Of a DNA stretch of 64,000 nucleotides, positions 33,161-45,625 are shown piece after piece. The stretch lies in the NCBI GenBank assembly GCA_963854835.1, contig OY978526.1:93704640-93768639 (forward strand), written 5' to 3'. How positions within the stretch are numbered: position 1 is the stretch's first letter; each line of letters starts with the position of its first letter. A program made the position numbers and the translations under genes. The notes under the pieces were generated by a model. The model was not told the DNA's origin, searched no databases, and worked only from the letters and a program-made list of their open reading frames with translations. This DNA comes from Megamerina dolium (taxonomy: Eukaryota; Arthropoda; Insecta; Diptera; Megamerinidae).

Positions 33161-35322
33161 TATGACACATTTAAGTGTATATGCAATTCTAAATGTTTCC
33201 AAGCCGGATATCTATTTGTATTTTGAATGAGATTGCTCTAGCGTATGGAGTACATCAAGTAGTTTTGTCAATTCCATTCTAATTATCTCTGGAATTTTGT
33301 GTAAATCTAATCAACAGCAAGTTGACGACGGTTCATCAATGAAGTAATTATTGTTTGTAAATGAGAAATGTGTGCATGTTTTGCAAACTACTACTAAATT
33401 GTCCTGTTAGTTCTGTAACTACATTATATAGTTTAAAAAACAGCGAAAAAAACAATTTATTTACATACATATATTTAATTACATTTTAAATTTAAGTTCA
33501 CAATCGACGTAAGCCTATGTACGTTTATGCATGCGTATATGAGGAGGGTACAATATATATATTTTTTTTCATATTTTAAAATTTAAATAGAAATTGTTAA
33601 TATGTCTTAATTATTTGATGCAATAAGGCATTTATTAGTTTAAATTTGGTTTTCTTTTAGTAGCTATATTGCATATAAGAAAAATTGTATTTTCAGTTTA
33701 TTTTTCATGTCTTTTTTTTTTGGCAATCTATAAATTATTTTTTCTGATTTTATTCTGATGCTATTCATACAATACATATAATATATGATACATATAATAT
33801 TTTAATTCTTATACATAAAGAAAACTAAATTATAAACCTCTATATACTTGTATATTTAAACATATTGCAAATTAACAAAAAAAAAAAAAACAAAAAAAAA
33901 ACAAAAATAGTTTTACGTTAAACAACAAATACAAAGCAAAAATATAGCAAACTTAAAAAATATGATGCAAAAAATAAAACAAATCGATATCTAATAAAAA
34001 AAAAACTTCAAAACAAACAAGTAAGTGAGTAATTTTATTGAATATAAAATTGCAATAACAATTTATTTCTTATAAGACTTTTTTAATTTAAATGCAAAAC
34101 TATCTTAAAGACTGATGATGACAATTACGAGATTCCAAGTACATATTTTTATTGTTTTTATTTTAATTTTTTTTCCCCTAAAATTTTTAAGCAAACTACT
34201 TGATTTGATGAAATGAATGAAAGAAAGTATGTAATTATATAAATAGACTACTATTTAATTACTAACTTTTGATATAAAAACAAAAAGTACCTAGTCGTGT
34301 ATAACGTGATAATTTTCTGTGATATTTTAAAAGACCAAAAGTACTCCAAGCACTTTATACGCTCAAAATATTCCCTACTTAAATTTAAAAAAAAAAACAA
34401 TGATATACATACACAAAATACAAAAATACTTATTTCTTAGAGAGAAATACAAATATTAATTTTAATATGATTATATTAGTATATACATATGAGCTCCTCG
34501 AAAACAAAACAAAAATTACATTAATAATTTTTTGAATAAATTAATCAACTTAACGAAATCAAGTAGAATATACGTATAGACAGGGTTATCCATTTTATGC
34601 GTTTGAAAGTCAATTTAAATGACATAAAATTATATTCACCTACAATCTTAAAACTAATCGAAATTATATATATATTTTTTTTCATATTAATGGAACAACT
34701 GAAAATGAGTAACTTTCAAAAAATGTCAACAATATGACATTATAAAAGCATTTGCTTATTAATTTTCGAGAAAAATATCTAAATAAAATGTGTTCTTAAT
34801 TTGTCATATGCATTCATTTACATAATTTTTCTTTCGCATTTACGAACCTTAATCCGTATTTCACACTATGAGAAAAATATAAAAAGAGCATACTTAGAAT
34901 CGAAATTAAAAGTGCTTCAATGTTTTAGTTACAGCTGTTTCTACAACACAATTTCTATTCTTACAAGAAATCACGAAACAATGCCAAAGTTGCGATTCTT
35001 TCTATTATTTCTTCTTTTCGAAGATAAACAAAACCGATGTTCGAATCAGCTGTTTTGTATTTGCCAATCAAAAATATGAGTTTTCAAATTTTGTTACTAT
35101 AATTACTATAATTGCTAACAACCAGATTCTATAACAACCCGAATATATAGAAATCACAAACTTTAAAATAATCACTTAGAGTCTTGGTTTGACAGCTGTG
35201 ACTAAAACAGGACTGCCAAAACCGGCGGAGCAAATGGATAACCCTGGATATTTTTAATCAGAGTTGTATGTTTGACGGAAACAAAATACTCTTTTTTTTT
35301 TTTTTTTTATTTATAATATTTA

Positions 35323-35645
35323 ATCTGTGCTCTTAATCCTTTTGTCAGCAATCTGATTAATGCATATTCTGGCTAATCAATTATTCAATTAATCAAATTA
35401 AAAATTATTCTAATGATCATGATTCTGATTAATAAAAAATATTGGTATTCGATTAATCAGAATAAAATTATTCAAGTAATTGTGTATACTACTTGTGTAA
35501 GAATCCCATTTAAATTTTTATATGAAAAGAAAATTTCACAAAAATTGGTTTAATTAATATTCTGGTTAATCAAAGGATTTGTATTGTGATTAATCGAATA
35601 ATTGTTAGTCAGATTATTGAACTAAACGATTAATGGCACAGTCCT
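35323..35645. repeat. Inverted-repeat element rich in GATTAAT motifs
   Basis: The left end ATCTGTGCTCTTAATCCTTT and the right end (minus strand) GGACTGTGCCATTAATCGTT are partly inverted. Between them AATCAGATTA-, CGATTAATCAG- and GGTTAATC-like motifs recur on both strands. There is no ORF. It could be a decayed MITE; the motif density would also make it a binding platform for TAAT-core homeodomain proteins, which is speculative. Confidence 0.5.
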
Positions 35646-37837
35646 AATAATATTGGTTTGGTGGTATAAAAAAGTCATTCACAGAAATTGATGCAAGTAT
35701 TCCAAATTAAAAAACATGAATGAATTTAACGTTTGTTAAAACTAAAAAATAAAAAAATATATCCAAGCGAAACTAGATGGAGCATCTAATCAAACCAAAG
35801 TGATAATATATATATATAGTTACTGCAACAATTACATATTTAAAAATGTATAGTATTATTGCTATTATTATTATTATTATTATTTTTTTTTTTTTATTGC
35901 CGACTGATTCGACTGATTTAATTAAGAAGCATAATTCAAAAAAAAAAAAAAAATGAACAGTGAAAAGGCAAAATACAAATATTAAATAATTAATTTAATA
36001 AGTGGGTAAGTTCGAACTAGCAACAATGAAAGTAAAATTTGATTGCAATTTATAGCGAAAAAAGCAAATGCTGGCGTGCATTTTCAAAGAAGTCAATAAT
36101 ATCAATATTTACATTTTCTATTTTTAGTTGTTGAAATTTATTACAGGAGCAGTTGTGTAAAAAAAAAAAACACAAAATACATTAAAAACAAAAAAACTGA
36201 AAACATGAAAAGCAAACAATAAAAAAATCATTAACATACTATTCAATATAATGAAAAACAACGTATGGAAAACAAAGTATATAGAAAAATCTGTGGATAA
36301 TAACACCAACAAATGGTAAATTAATATAAACAAAAAAGGAAATATTTTATCCCATAGAAAACAACAAATTAAAAAATTTTATTCTTTGTTCAAATAATTT
36401 AGCTTTTAATTTAATTTTTTTTACATTTACATCAACAGAGACAAATACATACATTTAACAATTATTATTTCGATACATTTTCTTTGTAAAATATAAATTT
36501 ATATATTATTTCAATTAATTTTAAAAGATTACAACAAATAATATACAGTTTCTCCTCACAAATGTTATAAAATGTGATACATTTGTTGATACAGTACACA
36601 GTACATCTAGTTTAAGAGTGGCACACAGCATTTTATATGGATATAAATTATTTGCATTGCATTGCAAATTATTTTGCACCTAGTTAGAGCAACAGTTATA
36701 TGGCATTTTGGTCATATATGTAAGCATGCATGTAAACTCTGTAAAAAAAAAATTAATTAACTTCAATTCATTAATTTGTATTAAGTGATCGATACAGAGA
36801 AGAAATGAAAAAATGAGCAAATGAAATTTAAAAAAATCAATACCGAGAGAGAATATATAACCACGCATTGCTCGCAGCCAACTTCAAGTTTTATACCAAT
36901 ATAGCTCTACATATAAAAAATGATGGTCTCAGTAGAATTTTAAATTTAACAAGCTTACGAAAGAAAACTGATTGAAATAAAAGACTGAGTAGAAATATAA
37001 ATTCTATATTGCGCATTGCAAAATAGAATAATGTTTGCAACATAATCGAAAAATTATGAAAAAAGCAACTTTATATTTTTAATTTTGTTTTGTACTTTAA
37101 ACTTATAGAGGATATCAATTTTACAATTCAAACATGAATATATTACGTTTGTATGTTATATTTTATTATTATTATTATTACAATATTATTATTATTATTA
37201 TTTATTTTTGTTGATGATTTTTTTTTTTTTAAATCTTATGTTGTTTATGGTGTTTTAATGTGTTGATATATTTCTGTTTAAACAAAGTAAATAAAAATGA
37301 CAATGGCATATGAATTCCTGAAATGGGATTGGATTTTTCTTACAGGGCTAATTAAAAAGATTGCATAATTTCATAAAACCATGTATATCGGTGTATTATT
37401 CAGTTTTTTTTTTTAATATAACAACTCATTAATTGAAATTGCAAACACGCATTTTCAAAATTCAGTCAAAAGCATTAAACCAATGGAATAGTTTTATCGA
37501 ATAATGACTACAGCCAGAACATTTAAATAAAGATCGAGTCATAAATTGCATTTTATAAGTTCATTTTGTTGAATTTACTCCTCACATAGTGTAATAAACA
37601 AAGTGGTAGTGAAATTTACATTTCTCTTTTGAGAGCGAATATTACAATAGTTATCGGCTGTCATGTAATCCAATAGCTGTCGGAATTGATTTTAAGAGCG
37701 ACAAAAAATTTGCTTTGGCGTCATAAATGTGTGAAGATAATTTCTATATCAGAAATGTGTTGAAGATTTTAAAAGTTTTCAACTGCAATTTTGTGTTTTG
37801 CGCCGCAAACCAACAGACGCAATTTTACAAGAGAACT

Positions 37838-38010
37838 CTCTTCTGTTGCTCCAAAATTATGTCAAAGGGAGTACTCTTTTATTCACTCACCCTTGGAGAG
37901 ATCTCACTTCAAGTTCAACTGGAGAGTAACATTAGAGTACAGAACGGAAAAATATCTTCTATTGCTCCAAAATTACGTCAGATAGAGTACTCTTTTATTC
38001 ATCTGTTGCG
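37838..38010. repeat. Direct duplication, about 115-bp period
   Basis: TCTGTTGCTCCAAAATTATG with GAGTACTCTTTTATTCACTC after it (from 37842) recurs as TCTATTGCTCCAAAATTACG with GAGTACTCTTTTATTCATCT (from 37957). The flanking units differ. It gives rise to spurious ORFs here. Confidence 0.75.
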
Positions 38011-38301
38011 AGCCGAAATATGAAATATGCACATATGCATATTTTGCCTCGCGACATATTTCCCGAAATTGTGAATGTTAGTATGTGTGTAGATCTATAT
38101 GTGTATAGTTTTTCGAAAATTATACATAAACTGCCAGTTTACTAAAGGCAGAGGCTTTTTGAGTTGTGAGTTTACTTGAATAGAGAAGTGTAAATACTCT
38201 GCGATCCTTACGAGGCCCTTACGAGTATTAGTGAAGTAAGTAATTGTAATTTAAAGTGAAAAGAACCAGAAATAAAGTGAACACATAAAAGCGCAAGTAT
38301 A

Positions 38302-39550
38302 CGAGGGCGGTCCCAGAACTACCCGACCTAACATATAGATGGTGGCAGTAGTTTGAAAAAAATTACTTTGGTGAAAAATGGCATATGATTTAAGTTTCAA
38401 GGAGCCACGTTGTTTAGTATTTTTTTTTTTTGCCACCGAAAGAACGACCCTAGTGAATTTGTAAACATGGAAAAAATTGTTCACCGTTATTCAATAATTT
38501 AATTTGAAAGGTCTCAGTCCAACGAATATTAAAGCCGAATATAGATAGATTCTACTCTATTTTGGGGAGTCTGCTCCTTTGTTTACGACCATAAAATATT
38601 GGGTAGCAGAGTTTAAACGAGGTCGTACGAGCTGCCAAGACGAACACCGTTGGTGACCACGCCAGAAACGGTTAAGAAAATCCATAAAATGGTATTGGAT
38701 GATCACCGGCTGAAGGTGAGTGAGCTAGGTGAAATAACAGGCATTTCAAAAAGTGCTATACATCGTATATTGACCGAAAGTTTGGAGATGAAAAAGCTGT
38801 GTGCAAGATGGGTGCCGCGTTTGCTCACAATAGAACAAAAACAAAGTCTTGAAGATGTTTCAATAGAGTAATAAAGTCGAGTTTTTGCGTCGAATCGTAA
38901 CCATGGATGAGACATGGGTCCACTAATTCACACCTGAGACAAAGGAGCAGTCAAAACAGTGGACTGAAAGGGGAGAATTGTGTCCAAAGGAAGCGAGGAC
39001 AGTTCCATCTGCAGGCAAGGTTATGGCGTCTATTTTTTGGGATGCACGTGGGATAATTTTTATTGATTATTTTCAAAAAGGAAAAACAATCAAGGGCGAC
39101 TATTATTCTAATTTGTTGCAGCGTTTAAGTGATGAAATTAAAGAAAGAAGACCGGATTTGGCGAAAAATAAAGTGTTGTTTCATCAAGACAATGCACCAG
39201 TTCACACATCCGCTATTGCGATGGCCAAAATCAATGAGTTAAACCTCGAATTGCTTCAGCACGCACCTTATTCGCCAGATTTAGCTCCTTCGGATTATTT
39301 TCTATTTCCAATTTGGAAAAAATTGCTTGGTGATAGAAGATTTGCAAACAATGAAGAGGTGGAGGTGGAGCGGTAGATGGCTATTTTAATGAACTAGACA
39401 GTTCATACTATAAACAGGGTATCGAAGCTACAGAATATCGCTGGGAAAAGTTTATAGTGCTAAAATGAGATTATGTTGAGAAATAAAGAAACATTTTCCC
39501 AAATTTGTTGTGTTCTTTGTTAGGCCGGGTAGTTTTGGGATCGCACTATC

Positions 39551-39551
<1 letters not shown>
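38302..39551 (+). mobile_element. mariner element with both ends, frameshifted transposase
   Basis: The left end CGAGGGCGGTCCCAGAACTA and the right end (minus strand) CGATAGTGCGATCCCAAAAC are inverted repeats of about 31 bp ending ...CCTAACA, flanked by TA (38300-38301, 39552-39553). Transposase blocks are visible in several frames: the HTH segment VSELGEITGISKSAIHRILT (from 38716), the TMDETWVH block around the first catalytic Asp (38906), FHQDNAPVHTSAIAMAKINE with the second Asp, and HAPYSPDLAPSDYFLF with the third (DD34D). Frameshifts near the N-terminus and stops after WVH inactivate it. Its 1250 bp is close to the full family length. Confidence 0.93.
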
Positions 39552-39612
<61 letters not shown>

Positions 39613-39619
39613 GTGTATA

Positions 39620-39712
<93 letters not shown>

Positions 39713-39719
39713 GTGTATA

Positions 39720-39790
<71 letters not shown>
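39552..39790. repeat. (AT)n / (GT)n-interrupted microsatellite, about 240 bp
   Basis: Long TA dinucleotide runs interrupted by regular GTGTATATATGTG blocks. It begins exactly at the right end of the mariner at 38302. It yields meaningless ORFs of alternating Tyr-Ile. Confidence 0.97.
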
Positions 39791-39793
<3 letters not shown>

Positions 39794-40689
39794 GTTCAGT
39801 TTCACTTCAAAAATCTATTTCTTCAATTAAAATTTCTTATTTAATAACTGCCACAGTAAATTGTTCTAACAGTTTATTGAAAATTATTTTCAATTATTTG
39901 TGATTACCAATTATATTTAATTGCCTTGTAGAAAAATTGAAATCGTAATTGTTGGGGTTACTCTTGAAATTTCAAGTTCAGTGAACTTGAATTTGAGATG
40001 AGTGAACTTGGAATTCTGTAGTGAGGCGTGATTATAGTGTGAAGGGAATCATACATATCAAACCCGAACAATGACAATGGTGAAAAACAACAAAGTTCAC
40101 TTTAATTATGTTAATCATATTCCCGGGAATCTCTCTGCTAGTTCGCCAATGACACGAGTCTCACATGTGCAACACCAACCTCTATTGGTGGTAAGAATGA
40201 CTCCTTCCTTAGTCAATAAAAAGTATGAATGGTGATACTCAGTGCAACTTAAAAAGAAAAATAAAGTTCAAACTTCTTCACGGCTAGTGCAAACTTGCTA
40301 CTCTAGTTCAAGCTTGGGAACAAGCAATAATCCAGGGCTAGAATATGCAAATTCCATGCTTTGAAAATAATAACTCCAGATAAAAAATATAGCATTGTGA
40401 ATGAGAAATAAACATTTGAAAAGAAACCTGCGAAGTGTAGTGAAATATGTGATTCAATATTTCATCAATAGATGCATAGCGGATTCTTTTACTACTTGAG
40501 TATTCAATAAAACGCAATTTTCCTCAAAATCTATTGGTAAAATGAGTTTTCCATTTTTTGCTTCATCATCATCATCAATACTCACGTTTAATGTTATTAT
40601 GTAGATGTGGAAGATGTGTCAAAAATCTCCAAAAACTTATTCATCGTCTTCAACTTCTGTTCAATGGCCCTATCTGCCATTAATTACGC

Positions 40690-40870
40690 ATCAAAATTCA
40701 GCGGCTACGCTAGGTAGGTCTAGCTAAGAGAGCGAAGAGGAAGTCCGAACTGCTTGTGGAAAAAGCAAGTACTTGAGAACATGTCAGCGCTTGGAATTTC
40801 TAAGTGGCGCAAACATACGGCCACAGAAGTAAGTAAATACTGGGACATGGAGAGTACTGTGATCCTATTT
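40690..40870 (+). pseudogene. Non-LTR retrotransposon 3' scrap
   Basis: Diverged relative of the 3' coding end seen at 41950-42190: TTCAGCGGCTACGCTAGGTA, GCAAGTACTTGAGAACATGT, GCGCTTGGAATTTCTAAGTG and GTAAGTAAATAC at the end. The reading frame is broken. Confidence 0.7.
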
Positions 40871-41439
40871 TGTTAAAATGTCAGTTTTATATGGAAGCCC
40901 CAAACGAGATAGAGAGTAAGTATGTTCCAAAGAAATGTTTGGAACATAAAATTGATGGTAGTCCGTTATACAATTGACCCCTCTCAGGTCGACTTCTGAG
41001 ATCGAAGGGAGCGAATTTTATAAAAACATTAATTTTGCATGTTACCTAATGTCACCATTTCAGATATATTTAGTTGAAATTGCGCACAACAAGTTTTCAC
41101 TTTACAAATCGATCTCAAAATAGAAATTGAGTATTTTTTAGAAATAATCCGCACAGTGCTATTGACTCTCGATCAATTAAATTTAAATTTAATCTAAATG
41201 TAAATTGTTCTAAAGATTCATTGAAAATTGTTTTTCACTAACTGTAATTACATTGATACTACTTTGTCGAACAATTAAAGTCTTGATTGATGGGGCTATT
41301 TTTAAAATTGCATTTCAAAGTTATCTTTAATTTGAGGTGAGTTACTTTCGACTTGTGTGGTGATTGTAGTGTCAACAGAATCATTCATCATTCGCTTCAC
41401 CTCCGAATCCCGATCAAGATATATAGGTAGTAGTTTTTC

Positions 41440-42230
41440 TCACTGCGCCAAATCCTGGAGAAGACTAAAGGAAAACATATCGACACACACCATCTATTTG
41501 TTGAATATAAAGCCGCTTTAAATAATCTGGTAAGGGATTGCCTATAAACAACAATGTCTGAGTTCGGAAGCCCATTCGTCTTTGCAGAATAACACTGTAT
41601 AACTCCCGTTGTGCAGCGAAAATTGCGCCGGACCTCTCCCCGCCGTTTAATACCGACAAAGTGATTCGTTATCGTGCGAATTCTTCAATATTATTATGGA
41701 GAAAATAATACGGCATGATAATAGAAAATATTTGGGTAAGACAAAGTACCTAGCGTCAACAAACAAAGAGTGCCGCCGTCTTGGACAGCACGTCACTGTT
41801 GTTAACTACGCTTTTGAAGCGGTGAAGGACTTTATCTATCTTGGAACCAGCATTGGCACCAGTAATCACGTCGGTCTGCAGATATTGCTAAGGATCACTC
41901 TTGCAAACAGGTGCTACTTTGGGCTAAGTAAGCAAGCAATTGAGAAGTCCATATCGTAAAATTCAGCAGCTGCGCTGGCTAGGTCATGTTGAGCGAATGG
42001 AAGAATACCCTCCGGCTAAGGAGGTGTTATATTCGGTATCCGTTGGTGGCCGATGCATAAGAGGCAGACCTAGCCTCCGGTCGAAGGACCAAGTCCTCGA
42101 GGACTTGACAGCGCTTGGAGTTTCTAAAGCGCCAGCTAGCTAAGGAAAGAGTTGTCTGCCGAAGCATGCTAGATTCGGCCTAAATTGATTTTCGGTTGTA
42201 ATAGCCACATAAGTAAGCAAATAAAATTTA
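41440..42230 (+). pseudogene. Non-LTR retrotransposon 3' fragment (RT C-terminal part and 3' end)
   Basis: Broken frames contain HHLFVEYKAAL (the RT block around the DxxxAFD motif, degenerate), VNYAFEAVKDFIYLG with ITLANRCYFGLSKQ (RT thumb region), then KIQQLRWLGHVERMEEYPPA and the tail GRPSLRSKDQVLEDLTALGV. The 3' end is TAGCCACATAAGTAAGC with TAAG-type repeats. Related copies lie at 40690, 43620 (minus) and 54140. All are 5'-truncated and inactive. Confidence 0.82.
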
Positions 42231-42900
42231 TATATGCTGGTGTCTGCACTTCCATTAGGAACTTTTGGGCACTCCTGTTTTAATTCATTACTTAATCTCT
42301 CATTGTGATGATTGAGGTTTTATTTAACAAGGAGCAGGCTTAGTGCTCGATAAAACGAAATATTAGTCAAACTTTTGCCATTCTTCGAAATGATGATTAT
42401 TCAGGATATCTTCCAGTAATTTGGTCGTAATATGGAGTTGGACACTTCCGCCATGTGTTTAAATGCAAACACGACAATTCAGAAATCATTTTTGTGGATA
42501 AGGCTTCATACCCAAACGGTTTCAGCGAATTAATCATTTTAACCCCTTCAATATGGCGAAAGAGTACACTATTTTGTAGCTTTGTTATAAATTTAGTTAT
42601 TATTATTATAATTTTACAATTTTTTTTTTCTATTTTTCATTACTTTTTTTTTGCAATGTATTCATTTGAGCTGTATTATTTTACAAAGAGATCAACTTAA
42701 AATTGAAAAATGGTAAAAAATTTTCCATTTCGCATATAATTAACACAAGTAATACATATTAGTAGTGAGAAGTGTACGATGCCTTCTTAAGGCAGTCCAA
42801 CAACTAAATGCACATATCCTTTGGTATTTTTGCTTTGCCTTGATCAGTACCTGATGTAGTCGTTTTAGGAAGTGGGTGGGCGTATTGTTGCTGGTCATAT

Positions 42901-43278
42901 TTAACGCCTTTTACCAAAACGTAAGAATACATGATCCACATCAGTACGCTTGCCATAATTTGTAAGTAAGTCCTCCGATTTCGACACCAATGCTAAATAA
43001 AACACAAGTTATATAGAATTTGTAAATACATATGTAAAAAATTCAATTTGTTAATTCAATAGCTACTTACTTGCGGCCTCATTGTTAATATAAGATTTCA
43101 ATGCTGTTGTTAATTGGTCTGAGTTTTCCAGAGCTACACATACTTTCTTGATATGTGTTGGCATTTCCTCCAAAATTCCAGGCTGACAAAGTGGTGCCAT
43201 TGTCGCGCCATGACATATGCACACCAATGTTGAAAGAAGAGTGACAAGTGTGATAACAACTGATATATGCGATGACAT
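42901..43278 (-). CDS. Ms: Myosuppressin neuropeptide precursor, 2 coding exons
   Basis: Coding exons 43278-43071 and 42992-42901 join in frame across a 78-bp GT-AG intron to 99 residues. The start gives a signal peptide ([20 protein letters not shown] and ICHGA). A conserved spacer follows: [20 protein letters not shown], then [20 protein letters not shown]. After a KR site comes [14 protein letters not shown] and the stop. The Gly gives C-terminal amidation, and KR/KRR are dibasic cleavage sites. [15 protein letters not shown] is the dipteran myosuppressin, a secreted peptide acting through GPCRs to inhibit heart and visceral muscle and to influence feeding. Length and layout match the Drosophila precursor (about 100 residues). 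A non-coding 5' exon, usual for neuropeptide genes, was not located. Confidence 0.97.
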
Positions 43279-43619
43279 CCTGCATAAAACGATATACCAA
43301 AATGGATTAAAAGATTTCTAATTTCAATCATAGTATAGTTAACAGTGTAGAGCAATCGGAATCCGGACTGCGATTCAGATTCGGACTAAAATTCATTTTT
43401 CAATAATGTAAGACTTTTTTTATATTGAGTAAAATGAATTATTTGCTTAATTTATTATAAGTTTACTGAAGACTGATGATTAAAATGAATTGAGTTTATT
43501 ATTTATTTTTGCAATCATCAAAAATTTACTGCTGTCAATCAATATTTCATTTCACACAGCAAATTCACAAAGTTTTCTCCACCATGGAACTTTGCTATCT
43601 ATTTACACACTTACTTACT

Positions 43620-44102
43620 TACTTATGCGGCCATTACAGCCGAAAATCGATTTAGGCCGAATCTAGCATGCTTCGCCAGCCAGCTCTTTCCTTCGCTAGC
43701 TGGCGCCAGTTAGAAATTCCAAGCGCTGATAAATTCTCCAGTACTTGATCTTTCTACCAGATGTTAAGTCTTCCTCTTCTGCTTCGTCTACATGGGGGCT
43801 CCGAATATAACACCTTCTTAGCCGGAGCGTGTTCTTCCATTCGCTCGACATGATCTAGCATGCGCAGTCGCTGAATTTTTAATGTGCTTGACTATGTCGG
43901 TATCGGCAGACAGCTCATACAGCTCATGGTTGTACCTCATTCGATACTCGCCACCAACGCAAATTGGTCCAAAAATCTTGCGTGGGACTTTACGCACACT
44001 TTTAGTAAATTCATTACCATACGGACGTTGATGAATCGCCGTACAAGTGAAATGCTTTAGCTTTATATTGCATAAGAAAGACTTTGGGACAAACATTTTC
44101 AA
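43620..44102 (-). pseudogene. Non-LTR retrotransposon 3' fragment, minus orientation
   Basis: Minus-strand translation shows RKIFGPICVGGEYRMRYNHE and LYELSADTDIVKHIK, then a frameshift into the WLGHVERM-like and GRP tail. The 3' end reads CGGCTGTAATGGCCGCATAA followed by GTAAGTAAGTAAGT. It belongs to the same family as 41440 and 54140. It lies about 340 bp upstream of the Ms start codon. Confidence 0.82.
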
Positions 44103-44314
44103 TGTTTAAGTGCGCTAAAGATGGCTGAAGTATAAATAAGTCGGTCTAGCCTAACAGCTTTAGGTATGATATTTGAAACTTAAAACAAACACTGATTTTT
44201 TTAAGTGTCTAAGTGCTTTTACAAAAGCAAATATACTCACAGTGCATATGGCGTGGGCACCTTTGATCTAGATGTTATTTGATCGAGGTCTCAAGGTCTC
44301 AGGCCATTTAAAGT

Positions 44315-44581
44315 TTGGAATTAGAATCGACTATAAAAAGCCGTTATGCTAAGCATCCAGAAACGACTGAGGCATTGCAACGCGAAATCGAAGTTACCAT
44401 TCATGAAATTGAAGCCCAAACAAGCGAAAATCTACTGATGGTTAATCGGATGAGGTACTGTAAAGACAGTCGGGGCAGTCATTTTAATGATGTTGTGTTT
44501 CATTCTTTAATAGAAAAGTCCATTCTTTCTAATAAACTCGTGACTTTGAAAAAATATTCAAAGGGTGTGAAGGGTTTTTGA
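44315..44581 (+). pseudogene. Fragment of a mobile-element protein (C-terminal region)
   Basis: The ORF contains LQREIEVTIHEIEAQTSENL followed by VNRMRYCKDSRGSHFNDVVF. This arrangement resembles the C-terminal end of insect transposase-like proteins that finish with an RMxxCxxxxGxHxxDxxF segment. The rest of the protein is absent. Family assignment is uncertain. Confidence 0.4.
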
Positions 44582-45369
44582 TTTTATTTTAAATTATTTT
44601 TGTGAATGCTAAGTATATTTTAGATTTATTATAAAATAGAATAAACAATAAATTAAACAAAATTTTTTCTTTTATACATTTATTAACGAACATATCAAGT
44701 TAATATTTAAATTTTTGGCACCAAGTTACATTTATCTTGTAATAATATAAAAAAAAAGAATATGAAACATAAACTCTTTTTCCATTCTAAATAAAGATTA
44801 ACAATAACAAATCATAAGAAAAGCAGAAACTTTGTATTGTATATGATTAATTTTATATCACTCCACAAATGTTTAGAAATAAGGGTAAATGAAACTAAAG
44901 AAGAAATATTGTTTCAACAATTGATTGATAACTGTATAATTTTAAACGAAGGGGAATATAAAAATATGTAGTGGTGGTTATATCTACATATGTATAGCAG
45001 AGATGTAAAAGAATTGGAATATTTCGAAATTCACACATCCTTAATTCATTTAAAACGAGATTGTATTCTTATTCTTCTAGGTATTTCTTTAAAGAATGGC
45101 AGTATGGTTCATAATTATTTAAATTTTGAAACCAGCACACTTTCCCATTTAGTAAAGAATGGGACGTAAAAAATATCAATCCCATTCTTGGTAGGCTTAA
45201 AAATATAATAAATGTATTCAGTATTATTATCTTCTCTAAAACAATTTATGCTGTTTATTCGCAACAATGAATCGAAATAATGTATACAGTGAATGTACGG
45301 TTGCAACAAATTGCAAATGTAAACAACACATTAGTGTTATCACCATTAAAATTGAATATGCCTTTTGGT

Positions 45370-45625
45370 TATTGAATGGGCATTGCCATTACCATTCTTT
45401 TGGGACTGCAGCCATTGGCGACTGCATTCGTCAACACTTCAATCCAGTGTAAATGATTTAGGTTTTGCAATTGATGAATTGAAAACGATTAAAATTCATT
45501 CATTTTTATCATTCTAAAGACTTCACACACTGCATGTTAGAAAAAGGAGATTTCAACTTTCGAAAATGTATGTGCTAAAAGAATGAAATGTGAACATTTC
45601 TTAGTACATTTACAGTTCTGATGTA
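45370..45625. repeat. Dispersed repeat, copy A
   Basis: The sequence from GGGCATTGCCATTACCATTC through TTTTGCAATTGATGAATTG and AATGTATGTGCTAAAAGAAT aligns with the sequence at 48585-48830. It is roughly 250 bp, diverged, with no ORF. Confidence 0.7.

Larger units (their letters stand above)
33163..38301. other. AT-rich intergenic DNA
   Basis: No gene is supported. The ORFs here (for example 34801-35079, 36124-36333, 36680-36868) are composed of low-complexity A/T translations. The region has many A/T homopolymers and ATT microsatellites (about 35860-35880 and 37166-37203). Two repeats inside it are listed separately. Sequence at 37666-37725 repeats that at 11806-11870. Confidence 0.6.

Noticed and set aside
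39505..39903. ORFs of 77-132 residues of repeated Tyr-Ile
   Set aside because: Direct translation of the TA/GTA microsatellite; no gene.
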